Shown here: in pieces, positions 46,729-58,479 of the stretch
How the letters are laid out: each line of letters begins with the position of its first letter
How positions within the stretch are numbered: the first letter of the stretch is position 1
NCBI RefSeq assembly: GCF_002999335.1
Contig: NW_020312036.1
Coordinates: forward strand, 682,001-746,000
Direction: 5' to 3'
Origin: Cyclospora cayetanensis
Lineage: Eukaryota; Apicomplexa; Conoidasida; Eucoccidiorida; Eimeriidae
Length of the DNA stretch: 64,000 nucleotides
Notes under the pieces: generated by a model
Told to the model about the DNA's origin: nothing
Database searches by the model: none
What the model saw: only the letters and a program-made list of their open reading frames with translations
Translations under genes and position numbers: made by a program

Positions 46729-49700
46729 CTAAAGTTCTTCTAGAACGCTTGTATTTGCCCGTCGGGCGGATTGTGTGCCGCTCTCCTCAGTGAGGAGCAG
46801 CCCAAGGTCCTCCTGTAGTTGACGACCGTCAAGTTTGCTGTGTTGTGCATTACGTCCCAGCCAAAACAGCATATCAGACTCGCTTCTATCTCCTTCATAC
46901 ATCAGCGGTTGATTCTTTGACCCAGCTCGAAAGAGCAGTAGAGTCGGGTACCCTGCGCACAGTACTCCCAGCAAACAAGAATCAAGGAGATACAAGGGTA
47001 GATCTATAAAGAACTGAAAGCACGCGGCACATGAATTGAAGCAAACGGCCGCAAAAGACTTAGAGGGAGGTTTATGTTTCTCTGTCTTCATGGAGTGTAT
47101 CATGGCTTGGAATTTACATGACAGGTATGCTGTGAAGGTCACGACCAAAAAAGCCTCATCATCCAACATCAGCAACGCCTTAAGTATGCGAAGGACCAGT
47201 AAGGGCACCATCTAGCTTACCAGATAGATTAATTCCGTCAATTTCATTGAGGGTAGCGTCAATGCGACCAAGGACGAGCGAGGATCGTTTACTTACAATC
47301 TTCGCCACCCGCTTAAAGGCCGGCTCCAACTTCCGGCAGTGGCCGCACCTGCACATTCCTACAACAGATCCTGTGTACTGAAATCAGGTCAAAGGGTGTT
47401 GAACATATGAGTGCGAATGCGGAGTTTAAATTCGGGAAAGCTTCAGAAGCTACAGTTCATGGTTTCAGGTTCATCGCACCAAGGAGCCCCAAAGGAGACG
47501 AAGACATCGTGTGGGGAATCCAAAACTTCCTTTTGAAAATTGAGGCCAACGAAGGTCTTTACAGGGCCTGCACAGTCCCCGCCGAAACCTGTAGCTGCCT
47601 CTAGTCAGCCATGTAGGAGCACTTGGAGGGTCACGATGACTTTTTCTCAGTGGCACTTAAGTGGGGAGGCTCCCCGGCATGATGCATGTTGGGTGTGTTT
47701 TGTTACCGCTGTTTTGAGAGACCGGAGGAATTGGCTCGCTATTCGTGTACGGCTCCAAATCGCCCTCAATAAACGCCCAAACAAAGTTTCGTATATACTG
47801 AGGAAACAAGTAGCACAAAACTACACAGAGGAAGCTATGGTAAGTTAGGGGCACACGGAAAAAGACGAATTCAGATATGCAGGCAACTGACGACGGCACA
47901 CAAGTGCGCAGAGGCAGAGGCAAAGGTGCGTGCTCAGATGTGCCATAGACCAGGAGATATGCAGACGGATAACAGCAACAGCCCATATGCCGACTGATTG
48001 TCATCTTTTGCGCCCTGTAGCGCGAATCAGCAGTTCCCACCTCTTCGGCTGCACCTTGATCCTGCCTCTGCTGTGCATCAAAGACCGTTTCATGACGAAG
48101 CCCGTGAGGGGTTTCAGGGGGCCCCTCGCCACTCTTTTTTGATGAGCGTAAGGAGTTGCGTGCTTTGGCAGAGGTACTGAGGGCGTTGACTATGAGGCTA
48201 TGCGTGGGGGATGTATTTCTGAACGAGTACGCGGGCCTGTTCGCCTTGTCAGTAGTGCTACTGCTGTTGTCCTTTTCAACGCTGATGTTTGTGCTTTGTG
48301 AGCGGCTGTTCAGTGGCGTGGATGGCTTGTATTTTTCTGCTGGATAGTATTTGCCGTTACCGCTGGGGTTAAAGGTGGCGATTCGGAATTCCGGGCTAGT
48401 TATGGTGTCATCAACACCTAAGAGACTAAAGATACGCCTTTCATGGGCTTCCTTATTGCCTGTGCAGAGAATGAGAGAAGAATGAGAAAGTGAGGTTACA
48501 GCAGCTGGGAGGGACTCGACACGAAGCCCGAAGGTCTAGTCTAATTACTGTCTTGCTCGCTGTTTGTCTCGTGGACTGCATATTCCTAGCTTGCTAAAAC
48601 CTTCGATCTACTTGTATTTGAGCTTCGGAGCTCTGCCAAGCTGGGGTTGTCCAGTGTCTCCAGGACCTCTCCTCTGTCAATATACCACCCAACCCTTTTG
48701 TGTCCTTCAGAATCCACTATTTGCCTGCCAGCTCCCGCGTCGGTATTTTACTGTTTCTACATGTGTATACTTTGGATGGTGATTCCCTATTGCTGCCCCA
48801 TTCAAAAGTGAAGCCTTCGTACACGACTGTCAACCTGCCTGATATTGTAAAGATGAGATTTTGCCTGAATTCCCCAGCAACTTGATGGAAAGCCGCAACC
48901 ACCGGATCCACAAGTCCCTCCCTTGTCAGAGACCGAGCAGCTCTGTCCCCATCCAAAAGCAATATACAAATCGAACGACCATCTGTAGTACAGGAATACA
49001 CAAATAGGTGAGAGAACAGATAATGATTAGGAGGTAATGCTACAAACACAAAGGGATATTAGGAAAAGCCAAGCCACAGAAAAATAGGAGAATGCAACCA
49101 GCTAAAGCCACGAGCATTGGAGGAGGCAGATAGAGATACCTAGGTACAGACCATACAGCCAGAGAAGAAGCGAGAGAGCTTGGCTGACCCTCGAAGATGT
49201 CCTCAATAGTATCCGGCTCGAAGGCAAGAACTTGTGGGAATCTGTATTTATGAACAAACCCCTCCAGCGCTTTCCTGTCATCTCCTTGCCCTAAATATTT
49301 TACAAATGGCGGATCTGAGGGGTCCAATGGGGCAGTCACCACGAACGGCGGCTGCCACTGAGGAGACAAGCAGGCAGCCAACAAGACAACACTCCCGCGG
49401 GGGGATGAACTTCGAGAGAGGTCGAAGGGGAGGAGAGGGACGCGAAAAGGTGTAGATCCATGATTTGCATACTGAGACATATACATATACGAATTTTATA
49501 TCTGGACTAAGATACAGACACATGTGAACACCGCTCAGGCTCCACGTAGTGGCTCCCTCTTGCCTAACCTCAGCATGCTGAGCTTCATGTCTCTATTCAT
49601 GCCATAACGTAAGGAGGAACGCAGCTTCAAACACCAGAATAAGTAGGGTTTGCCTCTCCTCTCCGCTCCACAGCCCCAACAACCCGATTGAACACTTTAA

Positions 49701-52037
49701 ATTGGGGTCATTGCATGTTGATTGCTTAACTTAGCGGCCAAACTCGATCCCATCCTCATTCCCCTTCCCACCTAAGGTGGCACAGAGAACTTCATTTACG
49801 CTCACCATCTCTGCAGATGTCTTAGATTTTGGCAATATGTATTGATGCAGGAAGTACTGGAAGATAACAGGTTCGTGGATTTCCCCAAAAAGGACATCAT
49901 CAGAGAAAGTGCGCGCCACGTGGCGAAATGTCTCATGGTCAAACAGTGACGAGTCCCCTAAAATAAGCAAGCACGCGTAAGACGGGGTCAGATATATACT
50001 CGTGCATGGAAGTCCCTTGGGCTTTAAATTCAAAAATGATGCAAAACAACGCTAAGGATTTTATGAGTTTTTGCATACGCTTCCCAGAGACGCTCCTCTA
50101 GTCGACAAACCAGTTTTTCTTTCAACCGCCACTCTTAAAGCCAAACATTGGGCACGCTATAAAACTGCCAGATACCTGGAAACAGGTAAGACTACTCAGA
50201 TGTATACTAAGGGTCTCCATTTAGGTGTCGAAGCTTTGTTACGGTCCGATGCCCTGCTTTCGCAAAGGCTCGAAGAATCTACACTTTAAGAAGAGTTGAA
50301 AGGCGGCGTATTCCCCTATCTGGATTCTTACCGCTACCGTTGCCACCCGTATTGGAAGAAGTGGTTACAGCAACCACCAACTGGTGGCCATCCGCTCCGT
50401 TGCGCATAAATTCTTCGAAATGGGGTAGAGTGTCCAGTCGTTCGTCCCTTTGTAGATTGTGGTTCAGCCACGCAAAAATCTGAGTCCTCCGGCGTCCGCC
50501 TAAGAAGAAACACAGTAAATGTTGGCACGAATGCTTTGCATAAAGCCGGAAATTGGCAGAATACAAGCTTTAGTAGCTCATAAGGATTTCTACGAAGACA
50601 ATTTAGAATGCTGAGAAAAACCAGCCGAAAACCAGCCTTGGCTTGAGGGGACACCGTGAATACGCAAAGATGCGCTTATAGCTTTTCCATGTATCTGTAT
50701 TGCCCTTTCGTGCAGCATGTCTTGTGCATATGCCAACTCTTGCCTTACAGCGCGCCCTCTGTCACGCTCGCCCTCCCATTTTACCGTTTTCCCCCTTCCC
50801 CTTTTAGCGTCTAGTGGCTCATCGGACCAACATATTGCTTGGGTTTGCCGTCTATGTAGAGTTTGATAATTGGATATTCAATAATATGCTCCTTTTTCTG
50901 CGTCAATGGGTTGTCGGCGCAGTCCACCTTTCCCAGCACAATCGGTCTAGAGGCCACCTTTGCCATGAAGCGTGCCACAGCGTCAAACTCGGGGAGGGCT
51001 GCTCTGGACCAGTGACACCAGGGCGCGTAGAATAATACCAACGCAAATGGTTCGGACTGAACAAACGAATCAAACGTTTCGTCAGTTAAAATCACTGCTC
51101 CTTCGGACATAGCAGAAACCATAGACGCCAAATGCGCGTTCGCCGATTGTGTATCCTCAACACCTGTAGGTGCCACCGTCCTAGTTGAGCCATGGGATAC
51201 CCCTGCAAGTGCTCCTTCAGAGGGCTGAGCAGGATCCTGGCGATAGGCAGGGTGGTCCTGCAGAGAAAGCTGCTCCGGGGGATGCACGTGCGGCGAAGTT
51301 ACTGGAGGAGACTGCTTTGGGGGTTGGGGGGACTCATACCGCATCTGTTGCTGAGAGGGCTGCTGCTGATTTTGCACCTGATTTTGTTGCTGCATTTGCT
51401 GTTGCAACTGTGGCTGTTGTATTTGCGACTGTTGCTGTAGTTGCTGTTCTGGCTGCTGCCGCCGCAGCTGGTGGTGGTGTGATTGGTGTTGTTCTGTGAT
51501 TTCCTGTTCTGGGGGTTTTTCATTCTGTTGGGCATTTGTATATAAGGTTTGGCCATCCACTTGCTGGGTATTTGTCTGTGGTTGTGCCCGTGGGCTGGGT
51601 GACGGTCGGATATTGCCTCGAGACGATGGAGAGGGATGGAGGCCGCTGGACGGCAGCACTACTGCAGGCCCTGTTGTGGGGCCTTCAGGGGGTGTTGACT
51701 GCATATTTTGAGACTCATTTGGCTGTGAAGGCTCGGAACGGTTTCCTGACTGAGCCCGGAGGGCCCCCCTACCACCCATGCTCTCTGGGGCAAGGGGCGC
51801 CCAGACCTCTGCAGGCTCATGTGCAGCTCTAGCCCTTAAATTGGCCGTCGGAGAAGGTTTCAGGGAAGTAGAGGCAGAGCTGTTTGTAGGTGTCACTGTG
51901 CTGAGTCTCTGGTTTACCTCTTCTCCCCCTCGCAATTGACCGAAAACTGCAGGGGATAAGGCAAGCAAGAATAGAATGAAGAAGCGAAGTGGCCATTGAT
52001 GGCCTGCAAGAAAACGGTGCACCACATCACTCATCAT
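46729..52037 (-). CDS. Large protein disulfide isomerase with Gln-rich N-terminal extension, ten exons
   Basis: PDIs form and rearrange disulfides in the ER. Minus-strand exons are 52037-50828, 50499-50332, 49957-49806, 49357-49189, 48982-48839, 48459-48041, 47797-47707, 47567-47480, 47348-47221 and 46952-46729; phases close, giving 930 residues. The start MMSDVVHRFL precedes a signal peptide (LRFFILFLLALSPAVFG). A disordered Ser/Pro/Gln region follows to about residue 300. The first thioredoxin domain has LVLFYAPWCHWSRAALPEF, so the site is CHWS (residues about 341-344), not CGHC. Domains b and b' follow. A hydrophilic insertion of about 100 residues in exon 6 precedes the linker FVWAFIEGDLEPYTNSEPIP. 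The a' domain has GPVKTFVGLNFQKEVLDSPH and FVSFGAPW/CGHCRKLEPAF with a normal CGHC at 815-818, split by an intron. Then come GRIDATLNEIDGINLSG and YPTLLLFRAGS. The C-terminus is LEEL, a weak KDEL-like signal. The intron between exons 5 and 6 needs a GC donor. Confidence 0.9.
48460..48838 (-). other. Probable GC-AG intron in the PDI gene
   Basis: On the minus strand exon 5 ends ATATCAG and the intron would begin GCAGGT; exon 6 begins after TGCACAG. This joins FTISG to NKEAHERRIFSLLGVDD in phase and with the spacing of other PDI b' domains. A GT donor further on (TGTAGAA) would add about 20 unconserved residues. Confidence 0.5.
51296..51500 (-). repeat. CAG/CTG-rich tract coding for a glutamine-rich region of the PDI
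   Basis: On the coding strand CAG and CAA codons make an interrupted poly-Gln of about 65 residues with His, Asn and Arg. Interruptions imply that it is not a freshly expanded pure repeat. Confidence 0.8.
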
Positions 52038-52244
52038 TTGCCCCTGATTTACTGCTGTGTGGTTTAGCTTTTTGATGAACACGCTAGGTGCTCTTGCTGC
52101 AGGGGATATGCAACTGGGGCTGCTGCTGTGATCACAGCTGCTACAAGGAAATCCTAAAGCAAGCTAGTGGCTGAGTGATTTTTAGAGAATCGGAAGAAGT
52201 CGATTGCATTCCTCATTCCCTGTCAATTGATACCTAGGGCCGCG
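52038..52244. promoter_or_regulatory. Short divergent intergenic region
   Basis: About 207 bases between the PDI start codon (-) and the small plus-strand ORF at 52245. It must contain the PDI promoter. It includes short CTG/CAG clusters but no recognised motif. Confidence 0.35.
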
Positions 52245-52469
52245 ATGGCTGTCCACCTCATAGTTGGCGTGGTGAGTCCGTGTTCTGCCAGCCTGTCATT
52301 GCCTTTTTGGGTGAGAGTTAAATCCCTTCAACACGAAAATGTATACTTAAAATGCTGGCAGAAGCGCATCGTAGAAAAAGGAAGAAAGAAAGAGGAAGCA
52401 GCAAAGTTGAAGCGCGATTCCCTTATGTGGGGCGCTGTTGGCCTTGCCTGTGCAGGTAGTCTGTTCTAA
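52245..52469 (+). CDS. Short hypothetical ORF, possible small membrane protein
   Basis: 74 codons from the ATG at 52245 (MAVHLIVGVVSPCSASLSLP). A mildly hydrophobic N-terminus is followed by a strongly basic, charged stretch (KRIVEKGRKKEEAAKLKRD) and a short hydrophobic end (LMWGAVGLACAGSLF). A donor-like GTGAGT at 52271 and another GT near 52456 mean the true gene may be spliced differently. It is divergent from the PDI gene. No family was recognised. Confidence 0.3.
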   Translation: MAVHLIVGVVSPCSASLSLPFWVRVKSLQHENVYLKCWQKRIVEKGRKKEEAAKLKRDSLMWGAVGLACAGSLF

Positions 52470-55400
52470 ATGTGCGATCTACTATACTTCTTTTGGCCTC
52501 AGAATAGACCCGAAATTCACCTGTTTCATTGGTCTAAACAGGATAAACTTTATCAAAAATAGCCTGGGAAATAAAAAGACCGCTCAAGTCTTGTGTCACC
52601 ACCATGTGTCTCCCCTGTGCGTTTGCACGTATACATGCGGCCTTTCTAAGGTTATTCCACCAATATCTGTGCGCATACTACTCAAATCATAAATTTAATT
52701 TGATTTGTAAATGGATTTCTTGCTTTCACCAAGTGACACTTTGCTTTCCCATCTAATGTGGGCACCCTCTACACGTCCAAGTGACCCTATGCTTCTTGGC
52801 GCACACGACACTCCCTGCATCCACTTCCTGGACTCCATGCCATCATACTTGCGTACATAAGCCTAATTTTTGCCCTAGGGATTTCATAGCTCATCATGGG
52901 TGCTAATCCCAGGCAGGCAATGATATGTTTGGCTCGATCGTGTTTAGGTTGCAGCGTCCAACCACGTGCAGAGGTACAAACTAGAATTGAGTGCTATGGA
53001 ATTACAAAAAAAGTGTCAAGAGAATTCAAAATTATCACGACGATCTGATCAAAGCCAAAACAACTGGGGTGCTTTCTGCACTGCCTTTCCGTGTTGATGC
53101 AATTGTTTTAATAAAACGCTCCTCCTGAGATCGCGCTAAGGAGACCTTCGCCTAAACCACAAATAACATATCGAAGCAAAACCTTGTTATTGCTGTCCAA
53201 AGAGGTCGCTCCCTGCTGGCTCTCAGGAGATCAAAGTGCGACAGCCAGCACCCGTCGAGCGGTGTGGGCACTCACACACAGTTTTCAGTTTATGTTACAG
53301 CAGAGTCACTCAGCGTGTATTACTACGCTACGAGATAGATTACGCTCCGTATCGAGTGTAGCGAAAGACCTTCCAGGCAACACGTTCATGACTTAAACAC
53401 GTCAATTTTAAAACACAGCTCAACTGGTCACTTTTTGAGTGTCTTGGCCCAGCGCATTTATCACTACAGAGAGCCTCTGCAGCATGTGCTGTGTATGGCC
53501 TCAGCCGGTCGTCATTCGCTCTTTTAGGCAATAAGGGGAGGGCCCTGGAAGAGGGCAATTTTGTTGATGTATTGCTTAGCATAGCTTGTCTTGGAGTGCT
53601 ACTCAAGCAGTGTATACTTATCCTTATAAAACTCCATAATGGCATCCAAACCCTAGTGAGGTCTCAAATCTGAAACACCCGACTTTTTCCGTGTTCCAAA
53701 ATTTCGATCTCGCTTGACCCTCTAAGGAAATTTCTGCATTCAAGGCCTCCAGGCTGCAATCGAGAGACGGGCAATCGTTATGTAGTAATCTACGCAGTCC
53801 ATGATTGCCCAAGCAGATCAAAAAATATTTGACTTTAAGACAGCCCCTCTTTGCTGTCGCTTCCTTCACGGGTAGCTTTAGAACGATCCGCATGTCTACC
53901 AGTGGCGCAGTGTGCTGTCGCTCGGTCTCTTTGGTACGCTAAGATGGCTTTCATGATAGCATTTAAGAATAAGGCGTACGCTGAGGGCATCCAGGTTGAG
54001 TCTTTTCGGTGCAGCGGTAGGAGTCTTTCGATGTGGGAAACCTGGGGAAAGGGCGTCCGCTGTGTAATTCCAGTGAAACAAGAGAGTGCTCGCTTCCAGG
54101 AGGCAGAGGGATCAATAATCTAGGCATCCATGGTGCTTCAAGTCGTGGTCTAATGCATTTGTGCTGTGAAAGACAAACAGAAATGCCACACTACATACCA
54201 CTAAAGCACCAGATAGTTCTAGCTTCCGTAGGAGTCACAATCCATACGCTCAGATGTCTCTGCAAAACACATAGCCCAACAGTCCTTCAAAGCATCAAGT
54301 AGCCTTCATACATCTGATAATACGGCTACTGTAATGTACAGGAGATGTTGAGAGCTCTACATAAGCTATGTTATCTGGTCAGAGAAATTTAAAGTGATAT
54401 GTAGTGTCAAAAATTAGATAATTGCTGTTGAAGTTGGCCAAAAGATCGACTTCAAGGAAACGTGTCCTATAAAAGCTCCTCCATTTAAAAATAAAACGGA
54501 CTGTTTATTCTGGCTATCAGAGCTAATACTTTGCCCGATATGCTGACAGAAAGCTACTTTCTCAAAGAATTAATCTCTCTGTTATTCTAGTCTAGCCTTC
54601 AATCCAAAATATGTCGGAGATGCGGTTTAGAAATTGATGTCCCGCCACACCATTAAACGTTTCATTGAGGAAAGAGTGCCTCTCTGAGAAGCTCTGTGAA
54701 GGGATCCTATGGCATTTTCTCCATGGGTCCGGACATTGTAGGCAAATAAGGGGCACCAGTACAAAGACTGTCCATGTTCCCTAGAGCGTCTAAATACTCT
54801 TTCTAAAGTGCTGCAAAGTGGATGTGAGGACTAGGACCCTAGCCAGCTGCTGAGCAGCCTTTCGTGGGCCCAGAAGCCGAACAGCCTACGCCACCTGTTT
54901 TAAAATTGTCTCGCAAATAATCGAAAAGGCACAGAAGTCTCGATCAGTTGGCTGTGGGAATCTATGCCAGTTGAAAAGCTGCAGTATCAGAATGAATCTG
55001 TTACTGTTGCGCCCTCTTACACCCGAATATACGCGGGGCATGCTTATTCAATCAGCTGGGACCACCACAACAAAGCGTAGACTAACTAAGTAGTAAGCAC
55101 TCAATATCTGCTACTCTCATATGCACAATGAAGCAGGCACGGTAATAAGCAAGAAGGGAAGGTGAGTGTCTTGTTTCCGGGAAAGTCCAAGGAAAGAGCG
55201 TGGAAAGTCCCCCTAGATCGTAGTGACCTATATGGAGCACCTATGCGTTGGTAGTGGATGACTACGTTACACAATCCGGCTGCACTAAGAGAAGTGATAC
55301 TTTTGAGGACAGGACTGGAATAGGCGGGACACTGTGCCCACTTTACATACAGAATCTGAAATTTGTTCCGTCCACACGCTAACTGGTGAGCACAGCACTG

Positions 55401-55990
55401 AAGGGCGTACGAAGGGCTAAGACACAGAAAAAAAAGGAAGAACACCTTCGGACCAGAGTACAGACAAATTCAAACCTGTAGATAGGTAACTAAATAGAGT
55501 CAACGAGGCACTCGTTTGAATAAGGGTGGGAGAAGGCGAGGGATGCAGCAAGAGAAAGCCCAAGAAGCTAGAGGGTAGTGGGGAGTAAGCACACATTGAA
55601 GGGAAAATATTCATTATACAATTAGCCAAAGCGATTGGTTGGTGGGAGCCATCGCGGCCGCTCTTTTCTAGGATTCTCCAGTGAGGTCCGCTGCTTATAA
55701 AACCCATGGCTAAGCTTTTGCTTTGAAATTGGAAGAAAAGGATCATGCGAACGGCGAATCAGAAAATTTCATGAGTGCGTGCATACAGCTGGCCTTATCA
55801 GTATACTCTAAGCATAAATTTACTAAAGGCCACAAGGCAAGAGATAACTGCTCAATGTATAAAAGACCGCTGCTGCTTATGCGCCTACAGTCCGCTGAGG
55901 TCAGCACGAATACGAATAGCACTTTGGGGGCACTAATATGATGCCCAATGGCGAATCATTTTCAACCAATAGTTTAGGTTTTGAAGTGTT
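52470..55990. other. No gene recognised
   Basis: Only short frames on both strands, AT-richer toward 54300-54600. Nothing with a domain or linked exons. Confidence 0.4.
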
Positions 55991-56019
55991 GCCAGGTACT
56001 TACAAGTTACCCAATGAAG

Positions 56020-56400
56020 TTTGTAATAAATTTACTCAGCACGGTCATCGAGTACATGGGCATTATGACACCAGTGGTCTTGGCTCCTCCTTGTGTCTCT
56101 CCTGTGGTTTGACGCCCATGTTTCCTAGATCTTCTCAAGTTAATCAGCGTCTTTGGCTTTACAGGCCTTGTTTTCGTATACTGTTGGCAACACGACATCC
56201 CTCAGCCTGGAGATCCTTTATGTGGCTATCTTCAGTCCCTGTAATAGTTGTGCAGATATCTGTCCTTGTAATTACCACTTCATACGCTCAAAGTTCATGT
56301 GATTTTTCCCCCTCTAAATGTTGTGGCCACCGCTCGAGTAATCACAGTGTAGACAAAGTGGCGACATTGGGTACCCTGGAGTTTATGGTAATTACCTAGA
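56020..56400 (+). pseudogene. Possible integrase zinc-domain/core relic
   Basis: Reading across two frames gives a pattern like HD(T)P...H...C..C. A segment ending CWQHDIPQPGDPLCGYLQSL resembles the CQRxK....KPxGLLQPLP junction of Ty3/gypsy integrases. A later part (SNHSVDKVATLGTLEF) is compatible with VVVDRLTKMAHF. The match is weak and frameshifted. Confidence 0.3.
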
Positions 56401-57570
56401 GAGTCACAAGGAGATAGAGGCAGATATCTTAACCCAGAAGCATCTACCTACACACGTTTGACTATAGAACAGCAAATATGGTTTAACGAGCTTGGATTCT
56501 GCTGGGTAAACTGTTAACAGTGTCCTTGCATAAGAGCAGAGAGAAATTTCATGTATACATACAGGCATCTGCTTGCTTCTCTTCACATTCTTAAGCTCCA
56601 GTAGAGTATCTGCACATTGTTGGGCTATTTAATACATAGAAGAATAGCGAGGAAAAAAGGAGGCTCCAACCACCCGAGGCAGCGCAGCAAGTTACAGCTC
56701 ACAGAGAGATGCTAAGAAATGTACAATGCGACAAAAAAAGCACAAGTTCCTTTGTATTTTGCAGCTACGGATCCATAAGTCTCCGAATTTCCCTGAATCC
56801 GTACTCAAATAAGTAAATTTCAAAGTAGCAATAAAAAAGTGCCTTCCTTGGCGCTGGCTTGTGGTCGTATGTGCTGTTAAACAGATATTCCCTTTTTGAA
56901 CATTTTTTTTGTTGGATAGACAATTCCTTTGTCTTGAGCGTTAGTCCTGTAACGCTGCCTCGAAGGCCTCCTTAGAGGGGCACTTGATCAGACCTATTAC
57001 AGAGAAGCATAAAAGTTTTTGAGTGAGCTCGCGAAAGGGAATCCTTCTGCCTGCGCCCCACAAAGTTCTGACAACAAGCGGGCGAGAAACAGCTAGGTCT
57101 GCGTGGCTTCACTCTCTAGGCACTCCGAGCGTTCACACCTAGGCGCACAAAGCATCTACCAAAAAAATATTGCTCTTTCTTCTTTTAAAGTATCACTGAC
57201 CTGCATGGAGTACGAACGGACGCATCAACAAAATCAACCTATTACTAATCTTTAGCTAAACATACTATTGTAGCAGATACTGAGTTTAGCTCAGAGAGCT
57301 ACAATGGGGACAAAGCAATTCCACTGGCGTCTTTTAAAGAGACTTTGCGTGTTTGGTTGAAGTCCGAAAAGATTAACTCATTGTTCAGATAGACTTGCCG
57401 TGGTTTGCCAGGAATCTTGAGCAAAAATGGTCATCGACTCTGGAATCTTCACAGGTGCGCATGTTGCTTGCAGATAAGACCCATTGAGCGGGCTACCATA
57501 CACTGCTACACTTTAACACGGCTAATCTTCTTGCTTATACTTTACTTATAACGCTAAGACACTTGGGTAC
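56401..57570. other. No gene recognised
   Basis: Short random frames and A-rich patches; no motif. Confidence 0.4.
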
Positions 57571-58256
57571 TTGGCTCTAATGTTCGTACATCCTTTTAAA
57601 CTGCGGATTACATTTAGCTCGACACATGAAGACGCGGGTGCACATTTGGGTTCGATGCTGAGTGCAAGTCTTTCTGAGCCCTGGGAATGCATAGTGGACG
57701 CAGCCAGACGTGCCTTGGCTGGCTCTCTCCTCTCACGTCAGGAGCTTCCAGGGGCGCAGGTAGGATGAGGCCGATGTTCTCTTGGACACACTGAGTAATT
57801 TTTCATAAAGGCTATATTGTGTGTGGGATAGAGCCTCTCTTTGGGGACACCTTAGTTACAGCTATATTGTGGCGTGATTCCATGCAGCTGCTCCCCGCAC
57901 ATTCACTCGTGGATGTGCTGACGTGTCAGGTTTCCCTACAGCAGCTATGTCGTTTCGATCGATTCTTTGGTATTTCACTACATTCCTTTTCGTTGGCAAT
58001 ACTCTCAGGAAAATGAACCTGTGGTTATGGAATTACATCATGGTGCAGCACCCGCTGAGTGGACAGCCGTCGGCCTGCAAGTTGCTGTGGACGCAATGGC
58101 TCCACAGCTGGTAGAGCAGCAGAATTTGCCGAAGGATGGAGTGTTCGCGAATGCGCCGGTAAGATCATGCTGAGCAGGAAAAGTGAGTGCCGTATGGACG
58201 TGAAATTACTTGACGATTTCATCCGGCTGGAGAAGTACCTCGATTTCTACCTTTGA
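57571..58256 (+). CDS. Exons of an unrecognised gene, possibly a fragment
   Basis: Three coding-like pieces follow each other. 57586-57765 reads HPFKLRITFSSTHEDAGAHL and SEPWECIVDAARRALAGSLL before GTAGGA. 57811-57929 reads GIEPLFGDTLVTAILWRDSM before GTTTCC. 58009-58158 begins ENEPVVMELHHGAAPAEWTA and ends NAP before GTAAGA. The second and third join in phase 0. The first-to-second junction does not close in phase with the sites I see. The composition is protein-like, but I know no family for it. It directly precedes the gag-like start of relic C, so an element-derived origin is possible. Confidence 0.3.
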
Positions 58257-58479
58257 GAACAATAGAAACGATTGCTCCTTGCGGCAAGATGGCAAGCTGG
58301 GCAGGCACTTTAGTACAGGCTTTATTCGTGCTGAGGAAGTCGCCTGCCTGCAGGGCTTACAACGGACCAAGCCTTTGTACACGTCCTAGCAGAGTTCATG
58401 CGAAGATAAAGCTCAACAGCAAGCTTCGGAGAGCTGGAAAAGTTTAAGCAGGAGAGTCTAGCGCCCAATCGTATATTCG

